This document shows, piece by piece, positions 1 through 12,872 of a DNA stretch of 64,000 nucleotides. The DNA is from Verrucomicrobiia bacterium (lineage in GTDB: Bacteria > Verrucomicrobiota > Verrucomicrobiia > Opitutales > Cerasicoccaceae). The notes under the pieces are model-generated. The model saw only the letters and a program-made list of their open reading frames with translations. It ran no database searches and had not been told where the DNA came from. Position numbers and translations under genes: made by a program. The stretch covers positions 1-64,000 of the forward strand of contig JAUIAM010000005.1 of the NCBI GenBank assembly GCA_030425485.1, written 5' to 3'. Positions within the stretch are counted from its first letter, which is position 1. Each line of letters starts with the position of its first letter.

Positions 1-173
1 TGAGGATTTTTTCGGCTTTCGAAGTGGTGTGAATCCAGATTCATGAACTGAGAAAACGGAAAAAGACGCGAAAAGACCCTTTTCTACCGACCTTGATGAA
101 TTTGAAAACACGGCCTAGAGCCGGCAGGTCTGCCGCACACGCGATTTATCCCGTGCGCGGCAGTGAATGCGGA
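1..173. other. Non-coding left edge with hairpin
   Basis: No gene is visible here. The stretch lies downstream of the minus-strand nifJ gene. An inverted repeat at 130-163 (CTGCCGC arms, about 12 bp with one mismatch, 10-base loop) could form the 3' end of the nifJ transcript. No clear T-run follows it on the minus strand, so it is not called a terminator. Confidence 0.4.
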
Positions 174-3713
<3,540 letters not shown>

Positions 3714-4045
3714 AAGCTCTTTCAGGTTATAAATATATTATATATGATTTTGTGGGCGGGTAGCCCGAGAGAAGGCAAACAAGTGGGAGGTGCTTCGAGG
3801 TGTACCCCTACCGCATGCGCCAGACACCCGTACCTCACTGGCCAACGGGTATCCTTGGTGGAGAGAAGGTTTCATGGTCGCTTAGGCAGGCTTGAGTGAT
3901 CGCTAAACGGGCGGATTGTCTACAGCCCAATCGTGTTCTGATAAGCAGACAATTACACTTATACAGCATTCGCGTCAATATAATGAACGCTTATGGGAAG
4001 CCAGATAGCCTGTTCCCGCCTAGTTTGTAGTCCGGCTAATAGCGG
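3714..4045. promoter_or_regulatory. Intergenic region with nifJ promoter candidate
   Basis: A 332-base gap without a convincing gene. Just before nifJ (minus strand) the sequence is strongly AT-rich, with a TATAAT hexamer at 3737-3742, 24 bases from the start codon. No good -35 box was found. A 7-bp inverted repeat (ATTGTCT at 3915, AGACAAT at 3947) lies between nifJ and the end of the next gene and has no T-run. Confidence 0.35.
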
Positions 4046-5569
4046 CTAGCGAATTTGCTTACGCCCCGAAGAGGGGGTTGCGGCCAACTCACGGGCGATC
4101 TGCTCACCCGCCTCATGGTCCAACTGCGCATCGGGCGACCAACCGCCACCGAGCGCCTTGTAGAGCGCGACCACGCTGCGGAGCGACTCCACATGCGAGG
4201 TAATGAGCTTGTGCTCTTGCAGGTAAAGCGTGCGCTGCATGTTCAGCACATTGTCAAAGTCCGTCAGGCCGTTTTCATACTGGATGGTGACCAGCTCAAC
4301 CGAGGTTTCAGTCCCATCAATCGCCTGTACCAGGTAGCCCTGGCGCACACGGCTCTCGTGGTAAGAGACGAGGGCATTCTCTACCTCCTCCAGCGCATCG
4401 AGCACCGACTGGCGGTAGTTGAGGATGGCCTGATCGCGCTGGGCCTCCTTCACCTTCACGTCGTCGAGTACGCGCCCGCCCGTAAAGATGTTCCAGTGGA
4501 TCGGCGCGGCAGCCGTCCAGACGATACTGGAGGAGTCAAAAAAACTGCTCACCGAGTGCGACTCCAGTCCGACCGAGCCCTTGAGGGCAAACTTGGGATA
4601 TAGATTGGCCTTGGCCGCTCCGATCATAGCTGTGGCGGCAGCGGCTTCGCGCTCGGCCTGACGGATGTCTGGCCGCTGGCGCAGGAGTTCTGCCGGCACC
4701 CCGGCCTCGACCGACATGGTCGGCGTAGGCAGCGTGGGCGCATCCCCGATAATCGTACGGAGCGAGCCCGCATCCTGCCCGCAAAGCACCGCCATACGGT
4801 TCAGGGCTTCGTTCAGGTGGATGCGGTACTGGGGCACAGCGGCCTTCGTCTCGTAGAGGTTAGACTTGGCCTGCTCGACATCGAGCTGGGAGGTCAGTCC
4901 GTCCTTAAAGCGTTCTTCGGCCAACTCCAGCGACTGGGCCTGCACCTTGATGTTCTCCTCGGCATTGGCGATCTGGGCCTGAAAGCCGCGGATGTCGATG
5001 TAAGTCACCGCCACCTCCGCATAGAGCGACACCATGACATCGCGGTACTCCTCGACCGAGGCTTCAAAGCGCGCGCCTTCGGCCTCCACCTCGCGACGAA
5101 TGCGTCCAAAGACATCGAACTCCCAGGCCGCATCGAGGCCAAAAACCATCATCCCCTGTGACTGAAAGCCCCCCGGCGGCGCCATCTGGTTAAACACACC
5201 GTTGTTGCTGAGCTTGGTCGCGGTAACCTGCCCCCCCGCGCCCACCGTAGGGAGATTCGCTCCCCCGGCGAAAGCCAGACGCGCCCGGGCCTCCCGCACG
5301 CTGGCCAGCGCCATTTGCAGGGTAAGGTTCGACTGCCGGGCGTCCTCGATCAGGGTGTTGAGCACCGGATCATTAAACAGCTCCCACCAGGTCTGGATTG
5401 GCGCAGCGGGCTCCTGCGGGTCTGTGCCCACGATGTTGGCGTACCACTCATCCGGGGTGTGAATTTCCGGCTTCTCGTAGTCCGGGCCCACGGTACACCC
5501 CCCTAGCAGCGCGGCCAGAAGCAGGCCCGAGAGACGGGCTCGGTACGAAGGCTGTTCGGCGGTGCGCAT
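4046..5569 (-). CDS. Outer-membrane efflux lipoprotein, NodT/OprM type
   Basis: Predicted outer-membrane channel of a tripartite export system (TolC-like OMF). The 507 residues begin with a lipoprotein signal ending in a LLGGC lipobox (Cys25), followed by the family mark TVGPDYEKP. Two alpha-helical OEP repeats follow, with the usual ANLPTVGAGGQ and RPDIRQAEREAAAATAMIGAA segments. Long helical stretches typical of the periplasmic barrel are present. It starts 6 bases after the HlyD-family gene stops, so the two are almost certainly co-transcribed. The substrate is unknown. This is one of three OMF lipoproteins in the window and is clearly diverged from the other two. Confidence 0.92.
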   Translation of the reverse strand: MRTAEQPSYRARLSGLLLAALLGGCTVGPDYEKPEIHTPDEWYANIVGTDPQEPAAPIQTWWELFNDPVLNTLIEDARQSNLTLQMALASVREARARLAFAGGANLPTVGAGGQVTATKLSNNGVFNQMAPPGGFQSQGMMVFGLDAAWEFDVFGRIRREVEAEGARFEASVEEYRDVMVSLYAEVAVTYIDIRGFQAQIANAEENIKVQAQSLELAEERFKDGLTSQLDVEQAKSNLYETKAAVPQYRIHLNEALNRMAVLCGQDAGSLRTIIGDAPTLPTPTMSVEAGVPAELLRQRPDIRQAEREAAAATAMIGAAKANLYPKFALKGSVGLESHSVSSFFDSSSIVWTAAAPIHWNIFTGGRVLDDVKVKEAQRDQAILNYRQSVLDALEEVENALVSYHESRVRQGYLVQAIDGTETSVELVTIQYENGLTDFDNVLNMQRTLYLQEHKLITSHVESLRSVVALYKALGGGWSPDAQLDHEAGEQIARELAATPSSGRKQIR

Positions 5570-5575
5570 CCCTGA

Positions 5576-6706
5576 TTAAAACGGGTTGAACAGGTAGTTG
5601 AGATAGCTCTCGGAGCGGATCTCAAGCTTGCGAATCAGCGCGAGCGCCTCAGGCGTTTCTTTGGTAAAGACCGCCACCAGCGCACTGGCCCCGAAGCGAA
5701 TCGGATAGTCCGGGTCCGGGTTGGTGATCTTGAGGCGGATGGCAAAGGCCATGCTCGGGTGGTTTGTCCCCTCTTGCGGCAGGATACCGCTGGGCTGGCC
5801 CTGAGCCCCACCCGTTGCCCAGCCGATGCTGACCACCTCGGCCTCAAACACCTTGCCGGGGTACATCTCAAAGGCGATCTCGGCCTTATCCCCGACGGCG
5901 ACGTGCTGCATCCCCCGCTGGTCAAAGCCGCCCAGAATCCACTGTTCCTCCTCGTTGACGAAGGGCATAACGGGCTGTTTCAGGCGAATGAACGAGCCCG
6001 GGTAAAGCTGCATGTTGGGCACGTACCCGTCCGCTGGGGCGCGAATCACGGTGTGCTCCAGGTTGTACTGCGCGGTGGCGAGCTTGGCCTCGATCTCGGC
6101 GATCTGCGCGTGCTGGCCATCGAGCATGGCGTCGTAGGCCAGCTCCGACGCCCGTAGATCGGCCTCATCCACTGCCAGTTGAGCCTCCGCATTCTTTACA
6201 TTCTGCTCTTCTTGCTGGATGCGGATGACCGAAACGGCGTTCTTCTCCTTGGCCGCAGAAAACTCGTTCAACTTTTCCTTGTTCAGCGCAAGCTGGGCCT
6301 TGGACTGCTCGACCCGCGCTTTGTTGGCGTCGACCTGAGCCTTGAGCGTGGCCACGGAAGAACGCGTCAGCTCCAACTGTGCCTGCTGCTCCTGCACGCG
6401 GTGCTGCCAAGTCGAGGGGTCCATTTTAAAAAGCGGGTCGCCCTTCTTCACGCGCTGGTTGGCCGCAACGTAAACCTCTTCGACATAGCCGCCGTACTCC
6501 GGCGCCATCTGCACCACGTAGGACTGGGCAAAGGAGTACTTACTGTATGGCGTGTACTGCCCCAGCAGCAGCACCTCGGTCAGGGCCGCGCTGACGTAGA
6601 GCCCGCAGACGATGAACTTCCAAAACAGGTTAAACGGGAGCAGCTTGTAATCGATGAAGATCAAGCGCACGAAAAAGTAGTAGGCGATGGTGATGAGCAG
6701 TTCCAT
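5576..6706 (-). CDS. HlyD-family membrane fusion protein (YiaV-like)
   Basis: Periplasmic adaptor anchored in the inner membrane, linking an inner-membrane component to the outer-membrane channel. The 376 residues start with two hydrophobic stretches (about 1-50). A biotinyl-lipoyl half (MAPEYGGYVEEVYVAANQRV), a long alpha-helical hairpin (about 95-190, rich in A, Q and E), the second lipoyl half (VIRAPADGYVPNMQ) and a beta-barrel domain follow. It lies 9 bases after a DUF3302 gene and 6 bases before the OMF gene. The HlyD plus DUF3302 pairing is the same as Escherichia coli yiaV-yiaW, whose role is poorly defined. No ABC or RND pump is encoded in this subset, so its partner is uncertain. Confidence 0.88.
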   Translation of the reverse strand: MELLITIAYYFFVRLIFIDYKLLPFNLFWKFIVCGLYVSAALTEVLLLGQYTPYSKYSFAQSYVVQMAPEYGGYVEEVYVAANQRVKKGDPLFKMDPSTWQHRVQEQQAQLELTRSSVATLKAQVDANKARVEQSKAQLALNKEKLNEFSAAKEKNAVSVIRIQQEEQNVKNAEAQLAVDEADLRASELAYDAMLDGQHAQIAEIEAKLATAQYNLEHTVIRAPADGYVPNMQLYPGSFIRLKQPVMPFVNEEEQWILGGFDQRGMQHVAVGDKAEIAFEMYPGKVFEAEVVSIGWATGGAQGQPSGILPQEGTNHPSMAFAIRLKITNPDPDYPIRFGASALVAVFTKETPEALALIRKLEIRSESYLNYLFNPF

Positions 6707-6715
6707 AGCAGGTGC

Positions 6716-7081
6716 TTACTTGTCCTTGGACTTGGTTTCAGCCGCTTTAGGCGCGTCTGCCTGGGGCTCTTGAGCCTGTTCCTTGGCGTGCTTGCGTCGC
6801 AAAAACTTGGGCAGAGGCTTGGCCGGCTTTTCCACCTCGGGGTCTTCCTCACGGTAGACTTTACCAATCACCGCGTTGGAGTATGCCCAGACCAGCGCAA
6901 ACATCCACAACGGAAAAATCAACAGCCCCAGCAGGGACGTCACCTCGATCGCCTTGGCCTGCGGGTGATTGCGGTCCTTGGCCACCTTGCCCGGGTAGCA
7001 GTGTATCTTCACGATCCCCAGCGTGATAACAATCACGGACATGAGGATCAATCCGAGCGAAACATAATCCAGCGTAGACAT
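6716..7081 (-). CDS. DUF3302 inner-membrane protein (YiaW-like)
   Basis: Small membrane protein of 121 residues if it starts at the ATG at 7081. The track start at 7171 adds 30 residues unlike the family. Two transmembrane segments are visible (YVSLGLILMSVIVITLGIV and VTSLLGLLIFPLWMFALVWA), with a charged loop containing HPQAKAIE between them. This is the usual DUF3302 layout. A hydrophilic Lys/Glu/Ala-rich tail follows, likely cytoplasmic. It is first of a three-gene set with the HlyD adaptor and OMF. The family has no established biochemical role, and association with the adaptor is the main clue. Confidence 0.82.
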   Translation of the reverse strand: MSTLDYVSLGLILMSVIVITLGIVKIHCYPGKVAKDRNHPQAKAIEVTSLLGLLIFPLWMFALVWAYSNAVIGKVYREEDPEVEKPAKPLPKFLRRKHAKEQAQEPQADAPKAAETKSKDK

Positions 7082-7246
7082 GGTGCAGTGGGTGCAGAAT
7101 ACAGGCGGCCAGACTGGCGCGACCAGCCCGGAACCGGCATCCAGTACTGTTGCCCACGGGCAGGGACACAATGCAAAAGTGCAAAACTTTGCGGTAGTGT
7201 CCTACCGTACACTCCAGAATGTCGGAGAATATCTCACCCACACGGC

Positions 7247-7288
7247 GTTAGCCCAACATCGCCCAAGACTCATACCCCCAGGGCTAAC
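7247..7288 (-). repeat. Inverted repeat after the RND pump gene
   Basis: Perfect 8-bp arms (GTTAGCCC at 7247-7254, GGGCTAAC at 7281-7288) with a 26-base loop, starting three bases beyond the RND stop codon. No T-run follows on the minus strand. It could be an mRNA-stabilising 3' hairpin or a weak terminator separating the RND pump from the DUF3302-HlyD-OMF set. A second short dyad (CGGTAG/CTACCG, 7192-7207) lies nearer the DUF3302 gene and could be an operator. Confidence 0.4.
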
Positions 7289-7290
7289 CG

Positions 7291-10200
7291 CTATGCGCTC
7301 TGAACGCCGCGTTTGGCATGGTTGCGCCCGCGGATGTCCTCCAGGATAAGGTAGAAACAAGGTACAAGCACAAGGATGATAAGCGTGGCAAAGAGAATAC
7401 CAAAGCCGAGCGAGATCGCCATCGGGATCATAAAGCGCGCCTGGCGCGAAGTCTCCATAATCATGGGGAACAGCCCGCCAAAGGTGGTCAAGGTCGTCAA
7501 CACGATGGCCCGGAACCGCGACATGGCCGCCAAACGAATGGCCTCCGAGGCGACCATCCCCTCCTTGCGGAATTTATTGGTCCGGTCGATCAAGACGAGC
7601 GAGTCATTCACCACGACACCGCTTAGCGCGACAATGCCAAACAGGCTCATCAAGCTCAGGTTATACCCCATGATGATGTGCCCAATGACCGCCCCCACGA
7701 TGCCGAAGGGAATCGCTGTCATGATGATGGCCGGCTGCCAATAGCTGTTAAAGGGAATGGCCAACAGTGCGTACACGGCCCCCATAGCAAAGAGCAGCCC
7801 CCAGATCATTGCCGACTGGCTCTCGTTCATATCAGCCTGCCTCCCCTCGAAACCGTAACTCAGCCCCGGGTATTCCCCCGCCAATTGCGGCAGCACCGTC
7901 TTGAGCAAGTCCTGCATGATGGGTCCGGCAGCGGCCTGGTTGCCCGTATCTGCCGTTACGTTAAGCACCCGTCGACCGTCGCGCCGCGAGATGCTGGTAA
8001 AGGCCCGGTCACGCTCGATATCGACCGCGTCCACCAGCGGCACCTCTCCCCCACTGGGCGTCATCAGGATGAGCGAGTCGATGTCTGCCTCCGAGGTGCG
8101 CTGTTCCTCCGGCAATCGTACCATGATCTTGATCTCGTGCCGTCCGCGAAGCTGGCGGATGGCCTCCGAACCGTAGAAGGATGCACGCACCTGCCGGGCT
8201 ACCTCGCGCGAAGTCAGCCCAAGACTCTGGGCCTCCGGGCGCAGGGTAAAGTTAAACTGCTCCTTACCGGGCTGAAATCCATCGCTGACGTCCTTCGTCT
8301 CGGGGTAGTTCGCCAGCTCCTCGGCCAGACGCTCCGCCGCTGCCTCCAACGTCTCGATATTACGGTGGCTCAACTCGACATTGATGCTGTCGCCCGAGCC
8401 GGGACCGCCGCGGTCGGAGGCAAAGCTGCTCGTATCCACCCCGTAGAGCTCCCCGACTTCCTGTCGCCACAGTTGGGTAAACTTCATGGTCGAGATCGGC
8501 CTCACCCCGGCCTCGGTCAGGTATACGCGGAACTGCACATTGTGGCTGCCCCCGCGCCCCACCACGGTATAGATGCCTTTCGAGAGCTCATCGCCCCCGT
8601 TCTGCTCCACCACCCGCTGGGCGGCGCTCAGGACCTGCTGGCGGATTTTCTCCGTATCTTCGACCGGCGAGCCAAAGGGCAGACTCACCTGACCAAAGGC
8701 GTAATCTGCCTCCACCCGGGGCATGAAAATCGTCTGAATGCGTCCGCTGTCCACCCAGGAGAAAATCAGCGCCATGCAGGAAAGCCCGATCACCACGACG
8801 ACGTAGCGCCAGCCGAGCACCTTCTCCAGCCACGGGCCATAGCGCTCGTTGACGAAGCGCATGAAGACCACGCTGAAACGCTGCTGCGCGTTGTGCAGCT
8901 TTCCACGAATCCCCTTCGGGTGAATATCCTTCTGGTGGGAGAGGTGGGCCGGCAGGATGAAAAGTGACTCGATCAGGGACACGGCGAAAACCGCGATAAT
9001 CACCACCGGTATGACCTCGAAAATCTTCCCCATGAATCCCGGGATGAAAAACAGTGGCATGAAGGCCACGATGTTGGTCAACACACTGAAAGTCACCGGT
9101 ACAGCCACCTCGCGTGCCCCATCGATCGCTGCGTGATAAAAGCTCTTTCCCCTCTGGTGGTGGCTGTAAATGTTCTCGCCCACCACGATGGCATCGTCCA
9201 CCACGATCCCCAAGGTGATGATGAAGGCGAACATCGAGATCATGTTGATCGTCGCATCAAAAGGCGGAAAAAACAGGAAGCCGCCCAGGAAGGAAATCGG
9301 AATACCCAGCGTGACCCAAAAGGCCAGCCGCGCCTCCAGAAATACCCCCAGGACCAGCAGGACCAGGACCAACCCCATGAGCAGGTTTTTAATCAACAGC
9401 TCAGCACGTTGACGGTATACGTCGGAGCGGTCGTTGGTGATCTTGAGCGACAAGCCCGCCGGAAGCGTCTCCCGCAGATCGGCCACGACCTCCTTCACCG
9501 CGTTGGACACGCTGATCGGGGTCTGGTCACCGATGCGATAGATCTCCATCAGCACAGTGGGCTCGCCGTTGAAGTGCGCGTACAGGTCGGTGTCTTCGGT
9601 AAAGCCGTCGCTGATAGTCGCAATGTCTCCCAGTAGCACGCGCACCCCGTCCTCTCCGGTAATGATCGGGATATTGGCAAACTCCTGTGCGTAATCACGA
9701 CGCTCCTTTACCCGGACAAGAATCTCGCCCGTAGCGGTCTTCACGCCACCACCAGCCAGGTCCAGCGAGGATGCCCCCACGATAGTCGAGATGTCGTTGA
9801 GCGTCAGCCCGTACAGCCGTAGCGTCTCCCGTGGAACCGTGATGGTGACCTCGTAATCGCGCGCGCCCTCCAGCTCTACCTGGGTAATCCCCTGATGCGC
9901 CAACAAGCTGTCGCGAACCGTTTCGGCCACGCTGCGCAGGGTCCACTCGTCAAAATTTCCGTGGAGCGCCAAGTCCACCACTTCTCTGCGACGGCTGGAG
10001 ATATAAACCGTCGGCTCCTCGGCTTCATCGGGAAAGGTGGTTATCCGGTCTATCTCGTTCTTGATCTCGTTGGCCAGTTGCTGGATGTCCTCCCCCTCGA
10101 CCAATTCCACCGAAACAGAGCCGCTCCCTTCGCTGGCCGACGAAGTCACTTCTTTCACCCCGTCCAGCCCCTCGACCGCCTCTTCCACCGGCAGCACGAT

Positions 10201-10413
10201 GCTCTGCTCGACTTCCTCCGGGCTCGCCCCGGGATAGCTCACCCGGACATTGACAATGTCCATCGCGAACGACGGGAAGACCTCCTGCTTGACGTTCGAC
10301 ATGACCAGCGCACCACCGATCAGGAACATCAGCATGATGAGGTTTGCCGTCACCGAGTGACGCACCATCCAGGCGATGGGCCCCTTTTGCATATGAGAAT
10401 CCGTTGGATGCAT
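7291..10413 (-). CDS. RND-family efflux pump, AcrB/MdtB-like inner-membrane subunit
   Basis: Proton-driven inner-membrane exporter of 1040 residues, the standard RND length with 12 membrane helices and two large periplasmic loops. The first helix region (VRHSVTANLIMLMFLIGGALV), the paired acidic residues of TM4 in GIVVDDAIVVGENIY, and a matching region in the second half (GIVALSGVVVNDSLVLIDRT) are all present. It sits 10 bases after an MFS gene and downstream of the adaptor and OMF genes. The operon therefore encodes a full tripartite pump with an extra MFS transporter between adaptor and pump. Substrate range cannot be told from sequence. Confidence 0.93.
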   Translation of the reverse strand: MHPTDSHMQKGPIAWMVRHSVTANLIMLMFLIGGALVMSNVKQEVFPSFAMDIVNVRVSYPGASPEEVEQSIVLPVEEAVEGLDGVKEVTSSASEGSGSVSVELVEGEDIQQLANEIKNEIDRITTFPDEAEEPTVYISSRRREVVDLALHGNFDEWTLRSVAETVRDSLLAHQGITQVELEGARDYEVTITVPRETLRLYGLTLNDISTIVGASSLDLAGGGVKTATGEILVRVKERRDYAQEFANIPIITGEDGVRVLLGDIATISDGFTEDTDLYAHFNGEPTVLMEIYRIGDQTPISVSNAVKEVVADLRETLPAGLSLKITNDRSDVYRQRAELLIKNLLMGLVLVLLVLGVFLEARLAFWVTLGIPISFLGGFLFFPPFDATINMISMFAFIITLGIVVDDAIVVGENIYSHHQRGKSFYHAAIDGAREVAVPVTFSVLTNIVAFMPLFFIPGFMGKIFEVIPVVIIAVFAVSLIESLFILPAHLSHQKDIHPKGIRGKLHNAQQRFSVVFMRFVNERYGPWLEKVLGWRYVVVVIGLSCMALIFSWVDSGRIQTIFMPRVEADYAFGQVSLPFGSPVEDTEKIRQQVLSAAQRVVEQNGGDELSKGIYTVVGRGGSHNVQFRVYLTEAGVRPISTMKFTQLWRQEVGELYGVDTSSFASDRGGPGSGDSINVELSHRNIETLEAAAERLAEELANYPETKDVSDGFQPGKEQFNFTLRPEAQSLGLTSREVARQVRASFYGSEAIRQLRGRHEIKIMVRLPEEQRTSEADIDSLILMTPSGGEVPLVDAVDIERDRAFTSISRRDGRRVLNVTADTGNQAAAGPIMQDLLKTVLPQLAGEYPGLSYGFEGRQADMNESQSAMIWGLLFAMGAVYALLAIPFNSYWQPAIIMTAIPFGIVGAVIGHIIMGYNLSLMSLFGIVALSGVVVNDSLVLIDRTNKFRKEGMVASEAIRLAAMSRFRAIVLTTLTTFGGLFPMIMETSRQARFMIPMAISLGFGILFATLIILVLVPCFYLILEDIRGRNHAKRGVQSA

Positions 10414-10423
10414 GAAAAATTAA

Positions 10424-11626
10424 CTAAGCGGCTTGTTCGACCGGGGTGAATTGCAGGCGACGTTGCAGCAGCGGCCAGGCAAGCAGCACCACACCGGGCA
10501 GAAGGAAGGTTAACAGGGCCAGGACCAGCACGGGGCGGGACCAGCCCGCAGTCGTCAAGGCCATGCACAATGCACCCGCCATGAACTGCGTAAAAATCAG
10601 CAACGAGGACGCCGAGCCGATGTCGCGATCGACCTGCTCCAGGATAAGGTGGTTGGCCAGGGGACGACTCACCCCCGTGCAAAAGCCAAACATGCTCATG
10701 CCTGCGACGAAGGCGACAAGGTGCCCCCCGCCAAAGAGGGCCAGAACAACGCTGGCCACAAGGCAACCGCACAAGCTGCTAAAGATCAGTGCACGGTCGC
10801 TAAAGCGTGCCAACAAGCGCGTACACAGAAACGCCCCCGCCATCGAACTCAGGGGCACGAGGGCAAAGAACAGGGCAAAGGCGCGTTCACTCAAATGGAA
10901 GTGCTCCATGTAAATGATGCTCGATATCCCCACGTAGCCCAGGATGGGCGCGGCAATCAGACACATGCTGAAGTTGGCCATGAGGAAACGGCTGTTGCCC
11001 GCCAGCCGCAGATAGCGCTTGGTCGCATGGAGCACCCCGCCGCTTTCGCGCGTGGTCGAGCTCTCGTCAAAAAACTTCCAGGCCAGCACATAGAGCACCG
11101 CACTGATGACGCCCAACAGGACAAAGATCGTCTGCCACGGTGCGTAGGCCATCACGAACGCCCCGATTGAAGGTGCGATCATCGGGGCAATGGATACGAT
11201 GATACCCATCCACGCCAGGATGCGCTGCCGCGTACGCCCGGTAAATTTATCCCGGCAATAGGCCAGCGACATGGAGGATGGCGCGGACGCGGCCACCCCC
11301 TGCAAGACACGAAACAGAATCAACTCCAGTGGGCTGGTGGCCAGCGCGCAGAGAACGGAGGCCAGGCTAAAGAGCGCCACTCCGCCGAGCAGAACCGGGC
11401 GCCTGCCCACCTTGTCCGAGAGCGAGCCAAAGATCAGCAGCCCGATGCTGAAGGCCACAAACCAGAGCACGAGCGAAAGGTTAATCGTGCTGGCGGGCGT
11501 TTGCCACAACTGAGACAAGTGCGGAATCGCCACCAGGTACATGTCCGTCGATAGGGGCGGTGTAGCACACAGCGCAGCCAAAAAGATCACACGCCAGCGA
11601 CTGGGGATCTCCGCCTCACTCATCAC
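10424..11626 (-). CDS. MFS multidrug transporter, Bcr/CflA type
   Basis: Major facilitator superfamily exporter of 400 residues with about 12 hydrophobic helices. The motif A loop FGSLSDKVGRRPVLLGG follows TM2. The N-terminus PLSTDMYLVAIPHLSQ resembles the Bcr/CflA start (STDMYLPALP). RVLQGVAASAPSSMSLAYCRD is the usual TM4-TM5 signature. Its start overlaps the adaptor gene by 11 bases and it ends 10 bases before the RND gene, so it is an integral part of this operon. Single-component MFS pumps move drugs into the periplasm, so it may feed the RND system, but that is inference. Confidence 0.9.
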   Translation of the reverse strand: MMSEAEIPSRWRVIFLAALCATPPLSTDMYLVAIPHLSQLWQTPASTINLSLVLWFVAFSIGLLIFGSLSDKVGRRPVLLGGVALFSLASVLCALATSPLELILFRVLQGVAASAPSSMSLAYCRDKFTGRTRQRILAWMGIIVSIAPMIAPSIGAFVMAYAPWQTIFVLLGVISAVLYVLAWKFFDESSTTRESGGVLHATKRYLRLAGNSRFLMANFSMCLIAAPILGYVGISSIIYMEHFHLSERAFALFFALVPLSSMAGAFLCTRLLARFSDRALIFSSLCGCLVASVVLALFGGGHLVAFVAGMSMFGFCTGVSRPLANHLILEQVDRDIGSASSLLIFTQFMAGALCMALTTAGWSRPVLVLALLTFLLPGVVLLAWPLLQRRLQFTPVEQAA

Positions 11627-12872
11627 GCGCTTTCCCCTCCTTCTTAACCACAGGTTTTAGCGGAGTCCCGTCTTCATCGGCCATCACGAGCATCAACCCC
11701 GGTGTGGGCATGGCCAGATTACTCAGCACGATGCGCTCGCCTTCCTTGAACCCCTCCTCCACCAGCACCATCTGGTCGCCCTGCCAGACCGGGTCAATCG
11801 CGCGGACTTCCAGTTTGTCTTCAGGATCAACCACCCAGACATAGGCCCCATCGCGAAATGCCCGACGCGGCAGCTTGAAAACCTCCTGCAGTTCGCGGCC
11901 CATGAGCTCGACGCGCACATAGTCCCCCAGCAGCAGCGGCGGTTGCCCGGCGTTCTCCTCAAGCAGGCAAAGCGGGTCATCCACCGCAATCAAGACACGC
12001 GCCATGCGCCCGGCCGGATCGAGGTCGCCCAGCAGCGCGATCACCCGCCCCTCACGAAACCCGTCACGGTTGGCGTTGGGATAAACGCGGGCTACGCTAC
12101 CCTCCGTCTGGGAGGGGCCGGGTATCCTCAGCCATTTGAGCTGCGACTTGGGCACGGCAGCGCGCACCCAATAAGTATCTGTGCCAGCAAGGCTGGCCAC
12201 GGCGCTCTGGGGCGAAAGGTAAGACCCCAGGTCAACCGATTTCTCCAGCACAATGGCATTGAAGGGTGCGGTAATGCGCGTACGGACCAGGTCCAACTCC
12301 GCTTGCTCCAGGGTAGCCTGAGCCATAACCACTTCCGCCTCGGCTGACTTTAGCTGCGGCTCGCGCAGGGCCAGCGAGGAGTTCACCCCGGCAATTTCGC
12401 TCGCTTCCTGAATCAGCTCCCACTCGCGCTTGGCAATGGTCTGGTTGCCCGATTCGATAGCCATATCGCTCATCTCCATCTCAAGCGATGCCTGGGCCGT
12501 GGCCAAGGCCGAGCGATAGTCGCGGTCGTCAATCTGCACCAGATAGTCTCCCGCTTCGAGGTGGCGGCCCTCGGCAAAGTCTGGCCCCAAGGCGATGACT
12601 TCTCCGCTGACCTGGGCACCGAGGTCAACTTGCCGTTGCGGCACCACACTGCCCATCGCGTCGACAACGACCTGCTCGTCGCTGCGCTCGAGCGTGCGCA
12701 CAATGACATTGGCCTGCATCGGCGCGGGAGGGCGTCGCGACGCCTTCGGCCCGGTGTTGATGATGACCACGCACACGACCGCGCAGATCGCCGCAATCAG
12801 GAAAATGGCAAGGGTGCGCCTCCAGGGGAAGCGATTCGGGGAGTCAGTGGCAGGTTCGGACATGGTGGTCAA
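11616..12872 (-). CDS. RND periplasmic adaptor (membrane fusion protein)
   Basis: MdtA/AcrA-like adaptor of 418 residues. A single N-terminal membrane segment (TLAIFLIAAICAVVCVVII) is followed by the first barrel strand region (GSVVPQRQVDLGAQVSGEV), the lipoyl half (GDYLVQIDDRDYRSAL), an alpha hairpin, and the second lipoyl half (RTRITAPFNAIVLEKSVDLG). It overlaps the OMF gene upstream by 4 bases and the MFS gene downstream by 11. That supports coupled translation and joint function with the RND pump at 7291-10413. It has a membrane anchor instead of the lipobox seen in the second efflux operon. Confidence 0.9.
   Translation of the reverse strand: MTTMSEPATDSPNRFPWRRTLAIFLIAAICAVVCVVIINTGPKASRRPPAPMQANVIVRTLERSDEQVVVDAMGSVVPQRQVDLGAQVSGEVIALGPDFAEGRHLEAGDYLVQIDDRDYRSALATAQASLEMEMSDMAIESGNQTIAKREWELIQEASEIAGVNSSLALREPQLKSAEAEVVMAQATLEQAELDLVRTRITAPFNAIVLEKSVDLGSYLSPQSAVASLAGTDTYWVRAAVPKSQLKWLRIPGPSQTEGSVARVYPNANRDGFREGRVIALLGDLDPAGRMARVLIAVDDPLCLLEENAGQPPLLLGDYVRVELMGRELQEVFKLPRRAFRDGAYVWVVDPEDKLEVRAIDPVWQGDQMVLVEEGFKEGERIVLSNLAMPTPGLMLVMADEDGTPLKPVVKKEGKARDE

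Noticed and set aside
130-163. Hairpin after nifJ as a Rho-independent terminator
   Set aside because: The stem is good but no T-run follows on the minus strand.
3915-3953. 7-bp inverted repeat near the end of the first OMF gene as a terminator
   Set aside because: Loop of 25 bases and no T-run; could be chance.
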